Shown: piece by piece, positions 28,901-36,969 of the stretch
Layout of the letters: each line of letters begins with the position of its first letter
Numbering within the stretch: the stretch's first letter is position 1
Assembly (NCBI GenBank): GCA_024681875.1
Contig: JAILAA010000008.1
Coordinates: forward strand, 1 to 44,599
Direction: 5' to 3'
DNA: 44,599 nucleotides
Origin: Prevotella sp.
GTDB taxonomy: Bacteria > Bacteroidota > Bacteroidia > Bacteroidales > Bacteroidaceae
Notes under the pieces: generated by a model
The model's input: the letters and a program-made list of their open reading frames with translations, nothing else
The model's database searches: none
What the model was told of the DNA's origin: nothing
Position numbers and translations under genes: made by a program

Positions 28901-29418
28901 AGGGTGCCGTGTGCCATTATACGTGGTATGTGCCGCAGAATGTGCCCGGCCTGATGGAGCTGATGAGTGGACGTGAAGCTTTCACGTCGCGCCTCGACAC
29001 GATGTTCAGCGAGGGCCGCTACTGGCATGGCAACGAACCTTGCCATCAGGTGGCGTGGCTCTATTCTTTGGCCGGCCAGCCTGAGAAGACACGCCAGCAG
29101 GTGAGTCGCATTCTGCAGACCGAGTACAACGATACGCCAGGCGGTCTCAGCGGCAACGACGACGCCGGTCAGATGTCGGCTTGGCAGGTCTTTGCAAACT
29201 TGGGCTTCTATCCTGTCTGTCCCGGAACGCCACAGTATGTGTTGGGAGGTGCACAGTTCCAGCAAGTCACGCTCAACCAGCCTGGCCATAAGCCCTTTGT
29301 CATCCGCCGCGCTGCCGATGCTCAGTATCGCCTCAACGGTCAGCCGCTTGACAAACCCATTCTCATGCACCATCACCTGCAGCATGGCGGTGTACTGGAA
29401 ATTCCTTCATCTTTTTGA
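25924..29418 (+). CDS. Fusion of histidine acid phosphatase and GH92 alpha-mannosidase, exported
   Basis: A 1164-residue periplasmic or secreted protein with two enzymes. A signal peptide ends AISAQ at about residue 20. Residues about 25-410 are a histidine acid phosphatase of the phytase/MINPP kind: SHYGRHGSR (His58 nucleophile), GALTPLGAAQH and FGHDTAL with His320-Asp321. Residues about 430-1160 are a GH92 exo-alpha-mannosidase: WDTYRALHPL, EGGWMPIFPCWNSYTAAMIGD, WHGNEPCHQVAWLYS, GLSGNDDAGQMSAWQVF and GFYPVCPG. The fusion may remove a phosphate cap and then mannose (for example from phosphomannan), but that is inference. Repeat-derived insertions occur at residues about 167-178, 356-406, 732-768 and 930-942. 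Confidence 0.88.
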   Translation: MMKWLISSFLSMFVTAISAQSFSPERTAGIYFAYPVTESASICPEGYIPFYISHYGRHGSRWLPSAERYDWVMAQFQDKRNLTPLGKTVRRRLKKICRNASGHAGALTPLGAAQHHGIASRMVQSYPEVFGLDSTAASSIGARIQARSSTSPRCRASMLAFCDELKSLPSLLSPHSSFSIETHPADMAYINHESSELKALTARTQRQPDISTDRFLTALFKEPSAISLDNALKLLGELHTIASDMQDIPLDISLWDCFTPEEMLAVHDANNERMTICNGDTIVNDGIAARSSIPLWQNIVSEADSMIASGGHGASLRFGHDTALFRLLTLLQLQLPSTVMEDIVPMAANLQMVFFRGERCEVRGERNDSILVLFLLNEKPCRIKGNLSPLTSHLSPLTSHLSPLYLWVDVKEAMAQRIHDLEHQRQLTALNTMVGTAPANTLSAGLFGKGSEEHGQTLPAVLVPNGQTFWTPQTRATEKKCVAPYYYQDTLFQGIRASHWLVGGCTQDYGSFTVMAHKANEHHPVIFSHSEEISHPHYYSVILPHEQLRLELTGLSHSAMLRVTPLKDGPVTIVVEANSDEQEGHVAIDAEKREVWGYNPVHRIYQGWGESAGFNGHFVLRYDESPIATEEQQQAVSLTFKGSRNQPIVLRMATSFTSHEGAERNLRAEAANLSFEQMEQSCLDLWTQRLHTIDVDDSDTARVNQFYGALYRASFLPREMSDCDGSYPIFSHGLSRTFMDEDGTSFNHGLSRIFTGRDESDSVRVSPWPNTVVRYGDFSLWDTYRALHPLLCIIAPEKSAQMMQSLVGMAQEGGWMPIFPCWNSYTAAMIGDHAASVLADAYVKGIRNFDANTAYRFLRQNAFEKPHSIEEYQNGMGRRALDSYLKYGYIPLEDSVKEAFHQQEQTSRTMEYAYDDFCVAQLAKGLQMFRPQTAGQRPQTAADLEEDYAELMRRSENWRNVVNPKTGWADGRFLSGSWLNNTDLTSRQPFITEGAVCHYTWYVPQNVPGLMELMSGREAFTSRLDTMFSEGRYWHGNEPCHQVAWLYSLAGQPEKTRQQVSRILQTEYNDTPGGLSGNDDAGQMSAWQVFANLGFYPVCPGTPQYVLGGAQFQQVTLNQPGHKPFVIRRAADAQYRLNGQPLDKPILMHHHLQHGGVLEIPSSF
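26424..26458 (+). repeat. TCTCTCC heptamer tract in the phosphatase domain
   Basis: Units TCTTCCC, TCTCTCC, TCTCTCC, TCATTCC, TCTTTTT encode SLPSLLSPHSSFS within a loop of the phosphatase. Confidence 0.7.
26991..27139 (+). repeat. Inverted heptamer arrays inside the phosphatase-GH92 gene
   Basis: Four AGGTGAG/AGGTGTG units (26991-27018) are followed after about 65 bp by seven CTCACCT-type units (27084-27132). The arrays are reverse complements of each other and could pair as a long hairpin in the mRNA. They encode RGERCEVRGERND and then LSPLTSHLSPLTSHLSPLY, just before the GH92 domain. Confidence 0.85.
28117..28227 (+). repeat. Decamer CACGGACTTT repeats inside the GH92 domain
   Basis: Period-10 units CACGGACTTT occur at 28117 and 28127, again at 28165 and 28175, and in inverted form (AGTCCGTGTA type) at 28199-28227. 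About 37 codons in all, encoding HGLSRTF, HGLSRIF and SVRVSPW between normal GH92 segments. Confidence 0.85.
28711..28747 (+). repeat. 16-bp direct repeat AGACCACAGACTGCAG
   Basis: Two exact copies (28711-28726, 28732-28747), 21 bp start to start, encode RPQTAGQ and RPQTAAD in the GH92 domain. Confidence 0.8.
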
Positions 29419-29456
29419 GTAGCTCAACAAAGTTTCAGGCTGTTTCGCTTGTCGGT

Positions 29457-29540
29457 TTTATAGACCACGCCGTGGTCTATATAAATCACGTCATAGTCTA
29501 TATAAACCACGTCATGGTCTATAAAAACCATGACGTGGCA
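29457..29540. repeat. Second array of four 21-bp units (TATATA plus palindromic core)
   Basis: Units start at 29457, 29478, 29499 and 29520. Cores are ACCACGCCGTGGTC, ATCACGTCATAGTC, ACCACGTCATGGTC and ACCATGACGTGG. It lies between the converging phosphatase-GH92 and GH5 genes. Length (84 bp) and the fourth unit (TATAAAAACCA...GACGTG) match the array at 16738-16821. Confidence 0.85.
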
Positions 29541-29585
29541 AATAAAAACTAAGTTAGTAAAAAAGGAGTTGAGAAGCGTGGAATG

Positions 29586-31166
29586 TTACTTGGCCTCTGG
29601 CGACTTGTTCCAAATGGAATAGAAGTCATAGGCATTGTCGTTGCTGCTCCATGCATTGATCATGAGGGGCACGATAGTGGCACCGTCGGCAACGAAATCG
29701 CCTGTGCTGTGGTCAAAATATCCGTTAGCTTCGTTGCCAGGTGTCGAAACGTTGTTGTCCCAAACGAAGATGGGCAGTCCAACGAGGTTGGCGACGCGAC
29801 AGAAGAACTCCAGATAATACTTGCGGAAGGCATTAGCACTCTCCGTGCGTTGGATGACGCAGCCATATTCGCCCAGATAGCAGGGAATGCCCTTCTCAAT
29901 GAAAGTAGTGCGCAGACGGTAGAGCTTGTTGAAGATATACTCCTCGTTGGCACCAGACACAGAATAGTTGGGGTCGGCGTTGTGTCCCCAGCTGTTCACC
30001 GTCACGGTGTCGACTTTCTCATCTACAGGATGCAGACAGAAGTTGTAGGGATCGTAGCAGTGCACGCCCACCATGATGTGATTGGCAGGGTCGTTGGGTA
30101 GCTTGAAGTTAGCCAGCTCGCCAGTCTTCTCATCGACAGCCAAGGTGAGGTCGATGTTGGCAGCATAGCCGCTCACGCCAATCCAGCGTGTGGCGTTGTT
30201 GCCGCCGGTGCTGCGAATGGCATTTACGGCCCACTGGTTCCACTGGTTGAGCATATCAAACTGCTCATCGGAGCCTGTACCCCAGTCCTCTTTGCCATCA
30301 GCATCTTTACCATGTACTTCGTTGAAAGTCTCGAAGAACAGCTTGTCGGCACTGTAGTCCTTGAAGCGGTTGGCAATCTGTGTCCATACGGTAGTGATGA
30401 GGGCAGAGTCCTGCTGAGCCTGCTCAGCCGACTTTGCCGACTGTGCGATGCCTGTCTCGAAGCTGTCGTGGTGGGTGTTGAGAAGCGCATTCAGTCCTGC
30501 GGCGTTGGCCATGTCAACGACGGCAGCTACCTCGTTGAGGTAGTCGGCGCTGATAATCTGGTTCTCGTCCATGTGGTTGGTCCAGGTGGCAGGGATGCGC
30601 ACGGTCTTGGCACCGGCAGCGGCCAGCTTCTGGAACAGAGCTGCCGAAGGCGTGGCACCGTCCCAATAGCCATACTGCATGTTGCTGGTGTCAAAGTGGT
30701 TGCCCAGGTTCCATCCCCAGCCCAGCTTCTGCGTAATGGCGGTGGCCTCGTTGGCGGGCAGGTCGTTGATGGTCCAGGTGAAGTTCAGCTCCTTGTCGTA
30801 GATGTCGCCCTGTGTGCCCACGATGAGGCCAGCAGGGATGACGAGGTTCTGCTGCTTGTCGAAGTTCACGTCGACGGTGATGGTGAGTGTAGAGTCGGCG
30901 CCTAATACGAGTGCCCTCTTCACCGGCGTGCCGTTGAGGGTGATTTTGCTGGTATTCTCGGTGGCAAATCCAATCTTGTGGTCGAACTTCACCTTAATGG
31001 TCTTTTCGCCGAAGAGCAGTGCCTGATCAACGGAGGGCGTCACAGCCACGAAGTCGGGAGCTGCAATGTCGGGTATATCGTACTGCGCGTCGGTGTCGTT
31101 GCAGCCCGTGGCCAAGAGGGCCACGGCTGCCAACGATACTGTATTGAACAATTTATTCAGTTTCAT
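29586..31166 (-). CDS. GH5 endo-beta-glycanase lipoprotein
   Basis: A 526-residue lipoprotein, last gene of the SusC/D operon. The lipobox LLATGC places Cys22 at the mature N-terminus, probably surface-exposed. An Ig-like domain (about 36-135) precedes the GH5 barrel (about 140-515). The barrel has GWGWNLGNHFDT, RIPATW, the acid/base Glu283 in FETFNEVHG, and the nucleophile Glu433 in CYLGEYG. The overall form fits endoglucanase-like GH5 enzymes acting on beta-1,4-linked glucans, mannans or xyloglucan; the subfamily cannot be fixed by eye. As the surface endo-enzyme it would cut polysaccharide for SusC/D import. Spacing to the upstream TIG-repeat gene is 26 bp. Confidence 0.92.
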   Translation of the reverse strand: MKLNKLFNTVSLAAVALLATGCNDTDAQYDIPDIAAPDFVAVTPSVDQALLFGEKTIKVKFDHKIGFATENTSKITLNGTPVKRALVLGADSTLTITVDVNFDKQQNLVIPAGLIVGTQGDIYDKELNFTWTINDLPANEATAITQKLGWGWNLGNHFDTSNMQYGYWDGATPSAALFQKLAAAGAKTVRIPATWTNHMDENQIISADYLNEVAAVVDMANAAGLNALLNTHHDSFETGIAQSAKSAEQAQQDSALITTVWTQIANRFKDYSADKLFFETFNEVHGKDADGKEDWGTGSDEQFDMLNQWNQWAVNAIRSTGGNNATRWIGVSGYAANIDLTLAVDEKTGELANFKLPNDPANHIMVGVHCYDPYNFCLHPVDEKVDTVTVNSWGHNADPNYSVSGANEEYIFNKLYRLRTTFIEKGIPCYLGEYGCVIQRTESANAFRKYYLEFFCRVANLVGLPIFVWDNNVSTPGNEANGYFDHSTGDFVADGATIVPLMINAWSSNDNAYDFYSIWNKSPEAK

Positions 31167-31192
31167 AATTCTTCAATAATTTGATGGTTTAT

Positions 31193-33706
31193 TTATGGAA
31201 AGATGGTTATCTTTTTAACAATCATTCCGTCGCCTTGAATGACGAAGCATCTGCCGGTGCCCCACTGGTCACTGGTTACGCCTTTACACCAGTCAATCAT
31301 TTCCTGTGTAAGTATAACCTCACGGGCGGCAGCTGAAGGATCATTCCATTCTTCCAGCGTGGTGTAAGCACTCCAGTTCGGGTTATTTAACTGTAACTGG
31401 CCTGTGCCCTCCGTGTAGAAGATGATTTTCGAGGAACCAGCCTTCAGATTCATTTGCGAAATGTTGGGATCCTTGTCGCGATAAATCCAAATCTTGCTGT
31501 TGTCATTACTCCACGACAGCGTCACGGGGAACTCAGTATTCTCGGTATCGTTTGACACCTTCATGCAGGCGCCGGTAATGTCCTGCTCCAAGGAAATCTC
31601 GTAGCTGATGGAAACCTTCGAGAAGGTCAGTCCCGACCCCTGGATGATGATACCACAGTTGTCCTGGCCTTCACACCCACCCTTCAAGGCTTGAATGTTG
31701 TTCAGTATTTCCTGCGTAAGAATCATAGAAGTCTCGCGGTTTAGAATGCCGTCAGTAAACCATCCATAGACGTCAGTGGGTACGAGCGTCTGGTTGAAGG
31801 TGGTCATGCCTTCGCCAGGCTGGTTAAAGTTAATGCCGCTCCAGTTACCGTAGTTGAACTGTGCCTGATCCCATTGCTGGTCTACCTGTGAGTAGGCTAC
31901 TGTCATTACTGCTCCTTCTGGTACGCCCTCGAATGCTGCAGCAGGTATCATCACGCGACCACCGTCGCTCCATGTCAGCTGTGTCAGGCCGCTCCATACC
32001 ACTTTGTTCACTGATGTGGCGGGTATGACAGCGATGTTGTAGCTGATTTCACCGTTTGATGAGATGAGCCGTAGTTCGCTGTTGGCTTTGGCGCTTTCAG
32101 GAATACCGATGATAAGCTGATTCTTGTCCTCGCCGGTTAGAATCCACTGGCAGTTCTCACCATTCATCTGCACATTGGTCAGCTTGTCGCCATTGGCCAC
32201 GGTGAGTGTCATGGCGTTGCCGGCCTTTAGCTCTTCTTCCTCTGAAGGCAGTGCAGTGGCATAGCAGAACACAGCCTCGTTGATGTTCAGCTCAGGAGCC
32301 TCAACCTGCGTGCCGTTGGCCAGGTTGAGCTTCGGCTTGCCGCTGGTGCCTGCCATGGGTACAGTGACGGTGAGCGAGGTTTCTGTGGCTTCTACGTCAG
32401 CAGTGGCCTCGCCAAAGGTGACACTCTTTACCAAGTCAAGGTCTGTACCGGTCATTTGCAGAGCAGCACCGGCACTTACGGGATTGGCGTTATAGGTTGT
32501 GACTACTGGCTTTACCAGTGTGAAGGGCACTTCTACGAAGTCGCCGTTAGTCATGACCAATTGGAGGTTGCCCTCGCAGGCATTGTCGGGCACATTGATG
32601 AAGTAGCACTTGGAGCTGTTGTTGGGATCTTCAGAATAAGAGCTGATGGTGTACTCTCCGTTGGCATCGGCAAAGCGTACCGAAGCCACCAAGTCCATGT
32701 CGTTGCCTTCGATGACCAGGTTCTTGCCGGCCTTCACAGGTGTGGGATTAGCCTTGCAGCCTGAAGGCTTCACAGTGGTGAGTGTGGCCACGGGAGCCTC
32801 GATACCCGACTTGCACAGCAGAGCAAACTCGCCGTCAGGAGCCTCGGCGGGCAGGGTGAACGAGAGTGTCTTGGCATCCTCGCTGACGGTGAACTCCTCT
32901 ACTTCTACACTGCCAAAGACGATGGCTTTCACCACATTGTAGTGCGTGCCCGTCAGGGTGATGGTCTCGCCTGCCTTGGCGGTGATGGTACCCTGTGCCT
33001 CGGCGGTGCCGCGCGGAGATGCAATCTTTGTGGTGGGGGGCAGGCCAACAGTCAGCATGTCTTCGCTCTGTATGGTCTGGTAGCTCAGCTCATCCTCTTC
33101 CTTGGCGGTGCGCTGAATGGTGAGGTCCTCGGTGTAGAACTCCAGCTTGCCAGTCTGGGCCTCCTCGGGCACAGCCACTTCTAAGCTGTAGCGGCTCTGT
33201 GAGATAAAGGCAGAATCTGACACGAGCACGCCGTTGGCAAAAGCTATTGACTTGATGAGGTTCAGGTAGTCACCCTCAACCTTGATGACATCGCCGGGCA
33301 TCACCTCATCGGGGATGATAGCGTTAATCTCTATGCCTTCGATGTAGTAGAGCTGGCTTAAGGTGGTAAGGGTCTCGCCGCTCTTCGTCTTAAGTGTGAC
33401 AATGCCCTTTTCGGGGCCGTCCTTCGGCACGTTGACGCGTATCTCACTGGGCACGCCGCTCTTTATCACTTCGATAGTGGTGATGTCGCCTACGCCCGGA
33501 ATGTTGATACTGGCCACCTGGTCGAGGTTGCTGCCCACGAAGCGCAACATGCCGCCGCGCATCACGGGGTTGGGGCCATAGGCTTTCAGGCTCACACCAC
33601 CTCCGAACTGGTTGGTGCTGAGGTCATCCTCGCTGCACCCTGTCAGCGACAGCCCGATAAGGGCCATCACTAACAGTGTGAATATATTTTTGATATTTTT
33701 CATCAT
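31193..33706 (-). CDS. Multi-TIG surface glycan-binding lipoprotein
   Basis: An 837-residue lipoprotein (lipobox SLTGC, Cys24). Its N-terminal two-thirds is a string of IPT/TIG-like Ig repeats with recurring phrases such as NPVMRGGMLRFVGSNLDQVA, IPDEVMPGDVIKVEGDYLNL, ANPTPVKAGKNLVIEGNDMD and NANPVSAGAALQMTGTDLDL (about five or six repeats, residues 35-500). The C-terminal third holds two related jelly-roll-like domains, each with an aspartate/tryptophan-rich core and the end pattern LTQE-x-I(L/D)...IQG(S/D)GL-type, likely carbohydrate-binding. It would hold polysaccharide at the cell surface next to SusC/D. It is 12 bp downstream of the SGBP gene. Confidence 0.82.
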   Translation of the reverse strand: MMKNIKNIFTLLVMALIGLSLTGCSEDDLSTNQFGGGVSLKAYGPNPVMRGGMLRFVGSNLDQVASINIPGVGDITTIEVIKSGVPSEIRVNVPKDGPEKGIVTLKTKSGETLTTLSQLYYIEGIEINAIIPDEVMPGDVIKVEGDYLNLIKSIAFANGVLVSDSAFISQSRYSLEVAVPEEAQTGKLEFYTEDLTIQRTAKEEDELSYQTIQSEDMLTVGLPPTTKIASPRGTAEAQGTITAKAGETITLTGTHYNVVKAIVFGSVEVEEFTVSEDAKTLSFTLPAEAPDGEFALLCKSGIEAPVATLTTVKPSGCKANPTPVKAGKNLVIEGNDMDLVASVRFADANGEYTISSYSEDPNNSSKCYFINVPDNACEGNLQLVMTNGDFVEVPFTLVKPVVTTYNANPVSAGAALQMTGTDLDLVKSVTFGEATADVEATETSLTVTVPMAGTSGKPKLNLANGTQVEAPELNINEAVFCYATALPSEEEELKAGNAMTLTVANGDKLTNVQMNGENCQWILTGEDKNQLIIGIPESAKANSELRLISSNGEISYNIAVIPATSVNKVVWSGLTQLTWSDGGRVMIPAAAFEGVPEGAVMTVAYSQVDQQWDQAQFNYGNWSGINFNQPGEGMTTFNQTLVPTDVYGWFTDGILNRETSMILTQEILNNIQALKGGCEGQDNCGIIIQGSGLTFSKVSISYEISLEQDITGACMKVSNDTENTEFPVTLSWSNDNSKIWIYRDKDPNISQMNLKAGSSKIIFYTEGTGQLQLNNPNWSAYTTLEEWNDPSAAAREVILTQEMIDWCKGVTSDQWGTGRCFVIQGDGMIVKKITIFP

Positions 33707-33718
33707 GGTGTCTGTTGA

Positions 33719-35152
33719 TTATTTGTTGGGAACAACGCGTATATTGTCAATGCGTAGCAGAGGCGAGCACTCCTTGCCTGTGCCGCCACCTAACAGGAAC
33801 ATAGTGAGGCTGGCAAAGTCAGTAGCCTTGGTCGGGGCAATGCTGGCAGGCTTGCCGTCCTTGTCGAGGGTAAGGTCGGTCAGCGGCACGGTGACGGTAG
33901 TCCACTTGCCGTCGGTGTGGTATTCACCAGCAGCCACCCAGGGACGGTAGAAAGCGCGTCCCCAGTCGCCGGCGCCCCACTTCGTCTCGGGGTCGCCTTT
34001 GCCGTCGAAGATATTATGGTTTGCTCCGCCTACAGTGGAATAGCCTGAAACAGAATAGCCAGAGACGGTTACCTGCTCAATGGGCTGGAAGGCAATCTGC
34101 ATGGCGCCTGATGCCCAGGCGTTGGACGAGGGGATGTTCATCTCGAACTTCAGGGCCATGTTCTCCCACTTGCTGAAGTCGGCCTGGTTGAAGAGGGCTT
34201 TGCCCGGAGCGTCAGTGATGTTCTGGGGAGTATCCCACGAGCCGCACCAGAAGTCGAAGCGGAAAGGCACATCCTGCCATCCGCCGTTCTCGTCGAGCAC
34301 AGCCGCACCGTCACCGATGGTGATGTAATGGCGGCAGCCCGGCAGCGAGAACTCGTCCTCTATCGGGTCGCGAATCTTCCATCCCTGTGAGAACAGGCCA
34401 GTACCACCGTTTTCGATGGTTTCGAAATCGAAGAGCATACCACGGTTGTCGAGATAATAGAAGGGCGACTGTGCAGTGCCATAGATAGAGGTCATGGTGA
34501 CGGGGCCGCGTCCGGCTCCTTCGGGGATAGTTACTTTCACCGAGGTGAAGTCGTCCGACACATTGGCGGCATCGATAGCCACTGGCACCTGCGAGCCGTC
34601 AACGCCAGTAAATGAGGCGGTGAGCGGGAAGTTGGGGTCGTAGACGAAATAGTTGCCGGTGAAGGTCACCTGGTCGCCTATGGCGGCATACTCACATGAC
34701 ATCTGCTTGATTTCAGGAGCAGGAATGACCACCTTGAAGTCAACGGTGACGGTATCCTTGTCCTTGGTGACGAGATAAATCTTGTCAGTCACGGTCTTGG
34801 GAACGGATTTGGGCACATCGACAATCAGGGTGTTGTCGGTGATATAGCTCGTATTCAAGATGGCCTGCTTGTCGTTGAACCAGATTTCGAGCACGCTGCG
34901 CAGGTTGCTGCCTACAAAGCAGAGCGTGGACTGCGGCGAGGCGCTGGTCACCAGCTCACCATTGGTGTAGTGGGTGTCAGCGGCATCGTTGGTGCCTTTC
35001 ACCTCCGACGACAGACAGCGTATGTAGTTGATGGTGGGCTTGCCGTCGGCCAGTTCAAACTTGTCGGGCTCGTCCTTGCACGCAGTCAGGCTAAGTGCTG
35101 CAACGGCCAAAACCGAAAGGCAAACTCCTTTATATAATTTATGTATATTCAT
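33719..35152 (-). CDS. Surface glycan-binding protein (SGBP-B / SusE-position lipoprotein)
   Basis: A 477-residue lipoprotein (lipobox SLTAC, Cys25). Ig-like domains fill about 40-230 (CFVGSNLRSVLEIWFNDKQA, VTFTGNYFVYDPNFPL). A C-terminal beta-sandwich domain follows (about 240-477: LFDFETIENGGTGLFSQGWK, MALKFEMNIPSSNAWASGAM, WTTVTVPLTDLTLD). This layout matches SGBP-B proteins whose C-terminal domain binds xyloglucan or mixed-linkage glucan in Bacteroides. The ligand here is unknown. It is located directly after susD, the usual place for such proteins. Confidence 0.87.
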   Translation of the reverse strand: MNIHKLYKGVCLSVLAVAALSLTACKDEPDKFELADGKPTINYIRCLSSEVKGTNDAADTHYTNGELVTSASPQSTLCFVGSNLRSVLEIWFNDKQAILNTSYITDNTLIVDVPKSVPKTVTDKIYLVTKDKDTVTVDFKVVIPAPEIKQMSCEYAAIGDQVTFTGNYFVYDPNFPLTASFTGVDGSQVPVAIDAANVSDDFTSVKVTIPEGAGRGPVTMTSIYGTAQSPFYYLDNRGMLFDFETIENGGTGLFSQGWKIRDPIEDEFSLPGCRHYITIGDGAAVLDENGGWQDVPFRFDFWCGSWDTPQNITDAPGKALFNQADFSKWENMALKFEMNIPSSNAWASGAMQIAFQPIEQVTVSGYSVSGYSTVGGANHNIFDGKGDPETKWGAGDWGRAFYRPWVAAGEYHTDGKWTTVTVPLTDLTLDKDGKPASIAPTKATDFASLTMFLLGGGTGKECSPLLRIDNIRVVPNK

Positions 35153-35183
35153 AATGGTTATGAGATTTTTTGTTTTTCAACTT

Positions 35184-36953
35184 TTAGTAGCTGTAAGTAG
35201 AACGCACGTCAACATGCACGCCGTCCTTGTCGGTGGCCAGGTTGGGATTCGACAGCACGTCGTCGGCCGTGGGAGGAAGGAGGAAGTACATCTTGCCCGA
35301 GTCGGGGTCTTTCTTCATCAGCGTGGTCACATTGGGAGCGGCTATCGATGTGTTGTACATCATCGTCGAGGGATCTACGTCCCATGAGCCAGTCTCGTAG
35401 TAACCTTTGTAGAGTGCATCGAGTCCCCAGAACTGGTTGCGCTTCTGTCCCTGCAGTTCCTTGATGCAGAAATCGGGGTCGTAGTAGGAGGTGCGCACGT
35501 AGTCATACCAGCGATCGCCCTCCATGGCGAACTCCAGTCTGCGCTCCTTCCAAATATCATCCCAGCTGATGGATTCGGGCCGTGGGTCGGCGTTCTGTTG
35601 TCCGCGGCTGTGCACAGCATAGAAGGCATCGATGGCCGAGGCATCTGTTGTGGAAGAGCCGCGCGGACCGCAGATGGCCTCAGCATAGATGAGATAGACA
35701 TCGGAGAGGCGCAGCAGGAAGGTAGGTACCGAGCTGGCCATGCGTCCGTCGGAGCATCCGGCTCCTTTCTCGTGGTCAAAGGTGTCGCCATAGATGTGCT
35801 TGACGGTGTTCGAACCGGTAGCAGACTCCAGCGAGCCGGTGGTGCTGTTCTCGTAGATGAACTTGATATAGTTGAAGCCATTACTGTCGTGGGGCTTGTC
35901 CTGCCAGAACTGCTTGTAGCTGAATCCAGGCAGCATCATTGTGGCGTGCAGGCGCGGATACTCCTGCAGGCCCGTCCATACGTCGGGCGACTGTTCGAGC
36001 AGCTTCACGCCGAAGGCTTCCTGCAGGTCTACGGAGAATCCGTTCCATCCGCCCCAGGTGGCACCCCAGTCATCGATGCCGCTGATGGCCAAATCGCTCT
36101 GGTAGGAGTTCTGACGAGTCCAGTTGGTGCCGGCTGCCGTCCAGCGCCAGGCAATCAGTCCCTCTTGGGTGTAGCGGTTGGAGAGCAGGAAGATATCTTC
36201 GTATTTCTCCTCCAGTTTCTTGCCCGAGTTGTCAATGACATCCTTGGCATAGGCAGCTGCCTTGGCCAAATCGTCCTTGTCGACAGTGCCTTTCAGTCCC
36301 GACTTGGTGAGGTAGACCTTGGCCAGAAGGCCCTTGGCCGACCATTTGTCAAGTCTTCCTTCCTGTGCACTCTCAGGCAACAGCTCCACGGCGCGCTCCA
36401 AGGTCAGGATGATATATTCGTAGACATCGGCGCGCTTCACCTTCTGTATGGTGCTGTATTCGCCCGACTTTAGCGTCTCGTTGTTGCTGTGTATGATAGG
36501 CACCTCGCCAAAGGTGCGTACCAGGAAGAAATAGCCCATAGCTTTCCACAGCAGGCACTCGCCCATGGCTGAAGCTTTCAGCTCCATAGGCACGTTACTG
36601 CTCTCCAGCATTTCGTAGACGGTATTTGAATGGCCGATGGCAGCCCAGAGCGATGCCGACATATTGACCAAGTCCTCGTCAGTACCATTGACGGTGAACT
36701 GCAGGTAGGGGCTGGAGCCCCAGAAGTAGTTGCCCGAAAGCACCTCGCCGATCTTGATGAATCCACGCTGGAAGTCATACCACGGCGAGTTGTACAGATA
36801 GGTGGTGGCACCCAGGCACTGCTGCTCAGTCTTATAGTAGTTGTTGGCGTTGTAGCTGTCCTCGTTTGGACGGTCTAAGAAGTCCTCGCAGCTGGTCAGC
36901 GCCAGTGCAGCAAAGGCCACGAAAGCCAGTTTCTTTGTTATATTGAGTTTCAT
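35184..36953 (-). CDS. SusD/RagB-family starch-binding-like outer-membrane lipoprotein
   Basis: A 589-residue lipoprotein (lipobox ALTSC, Cys22, followed by EDFLDRPNEDSY, the classic SusD start). It forms the extracellular lid of the SusC channel and binds oligosaccharides. The TPR-like helical part (about 80-330) and the C-terminal RagB portion with WKERRLEFAMEGDRWYDYVR near residue 480 are both present. Length is normal. The start codon is 16 bp downstream of susC's stop, so the two are translated from one message. The glycan cannot be read from the sequence. Confidence 0.96.
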   Translation of the reverse strand: MKLNITKKLAFVAFAALALTSCEDFLDRPNEDSYNANNYYKTEQQCLGATTYLYNSPWYDFQRGFIKIGEVLSGNYFWGSSPYLQFTVNGTDEDLVNMSASLWAAIGHSNTVYEMLESSNVPMELKASAMGECLLWKAMGYFFLVRTFGEVPIIHSNNETLKSGEYSTIQKVKRADVYEYIILTLERAVELLPESAQEGRLDKWSAKGLLAKVYLTKSGLKGTVDKDDLAKAAAYAKDVIDNSGKKLEEKYEDIFLLSNRYTQEGLIAWRWTAAGTNWTRQNSYQSDLAISGIDDWGATWGGWNGFSVDLQEAFGVKLLEQSPDVWTGLQEYPRLHATMMLPGFSYKQFWQDKPHDSNGFNYIKFIYENSTTGSLESATGSNTVKHIYGDTFDHEKGAGCSDGRMASSVPTFLLRLSDVYLIYAEAICGPRGSSTTDASAIDAFYAVHSRGQQNADPRPESISWDDIWKERRLEFAMEGDRWYDYVRTSYYDPDFCIKELQGQKRNQFWGLDALYKGYYETGSWDVDPSTMMYNTSIAAPNVTTLMKKDPDSGKMYFLLPPTADDVLSNPNLATDKDGVHVDVRSTYSY

Positions 36954-36969
36954 AGTGCTTTTCCTTTCC

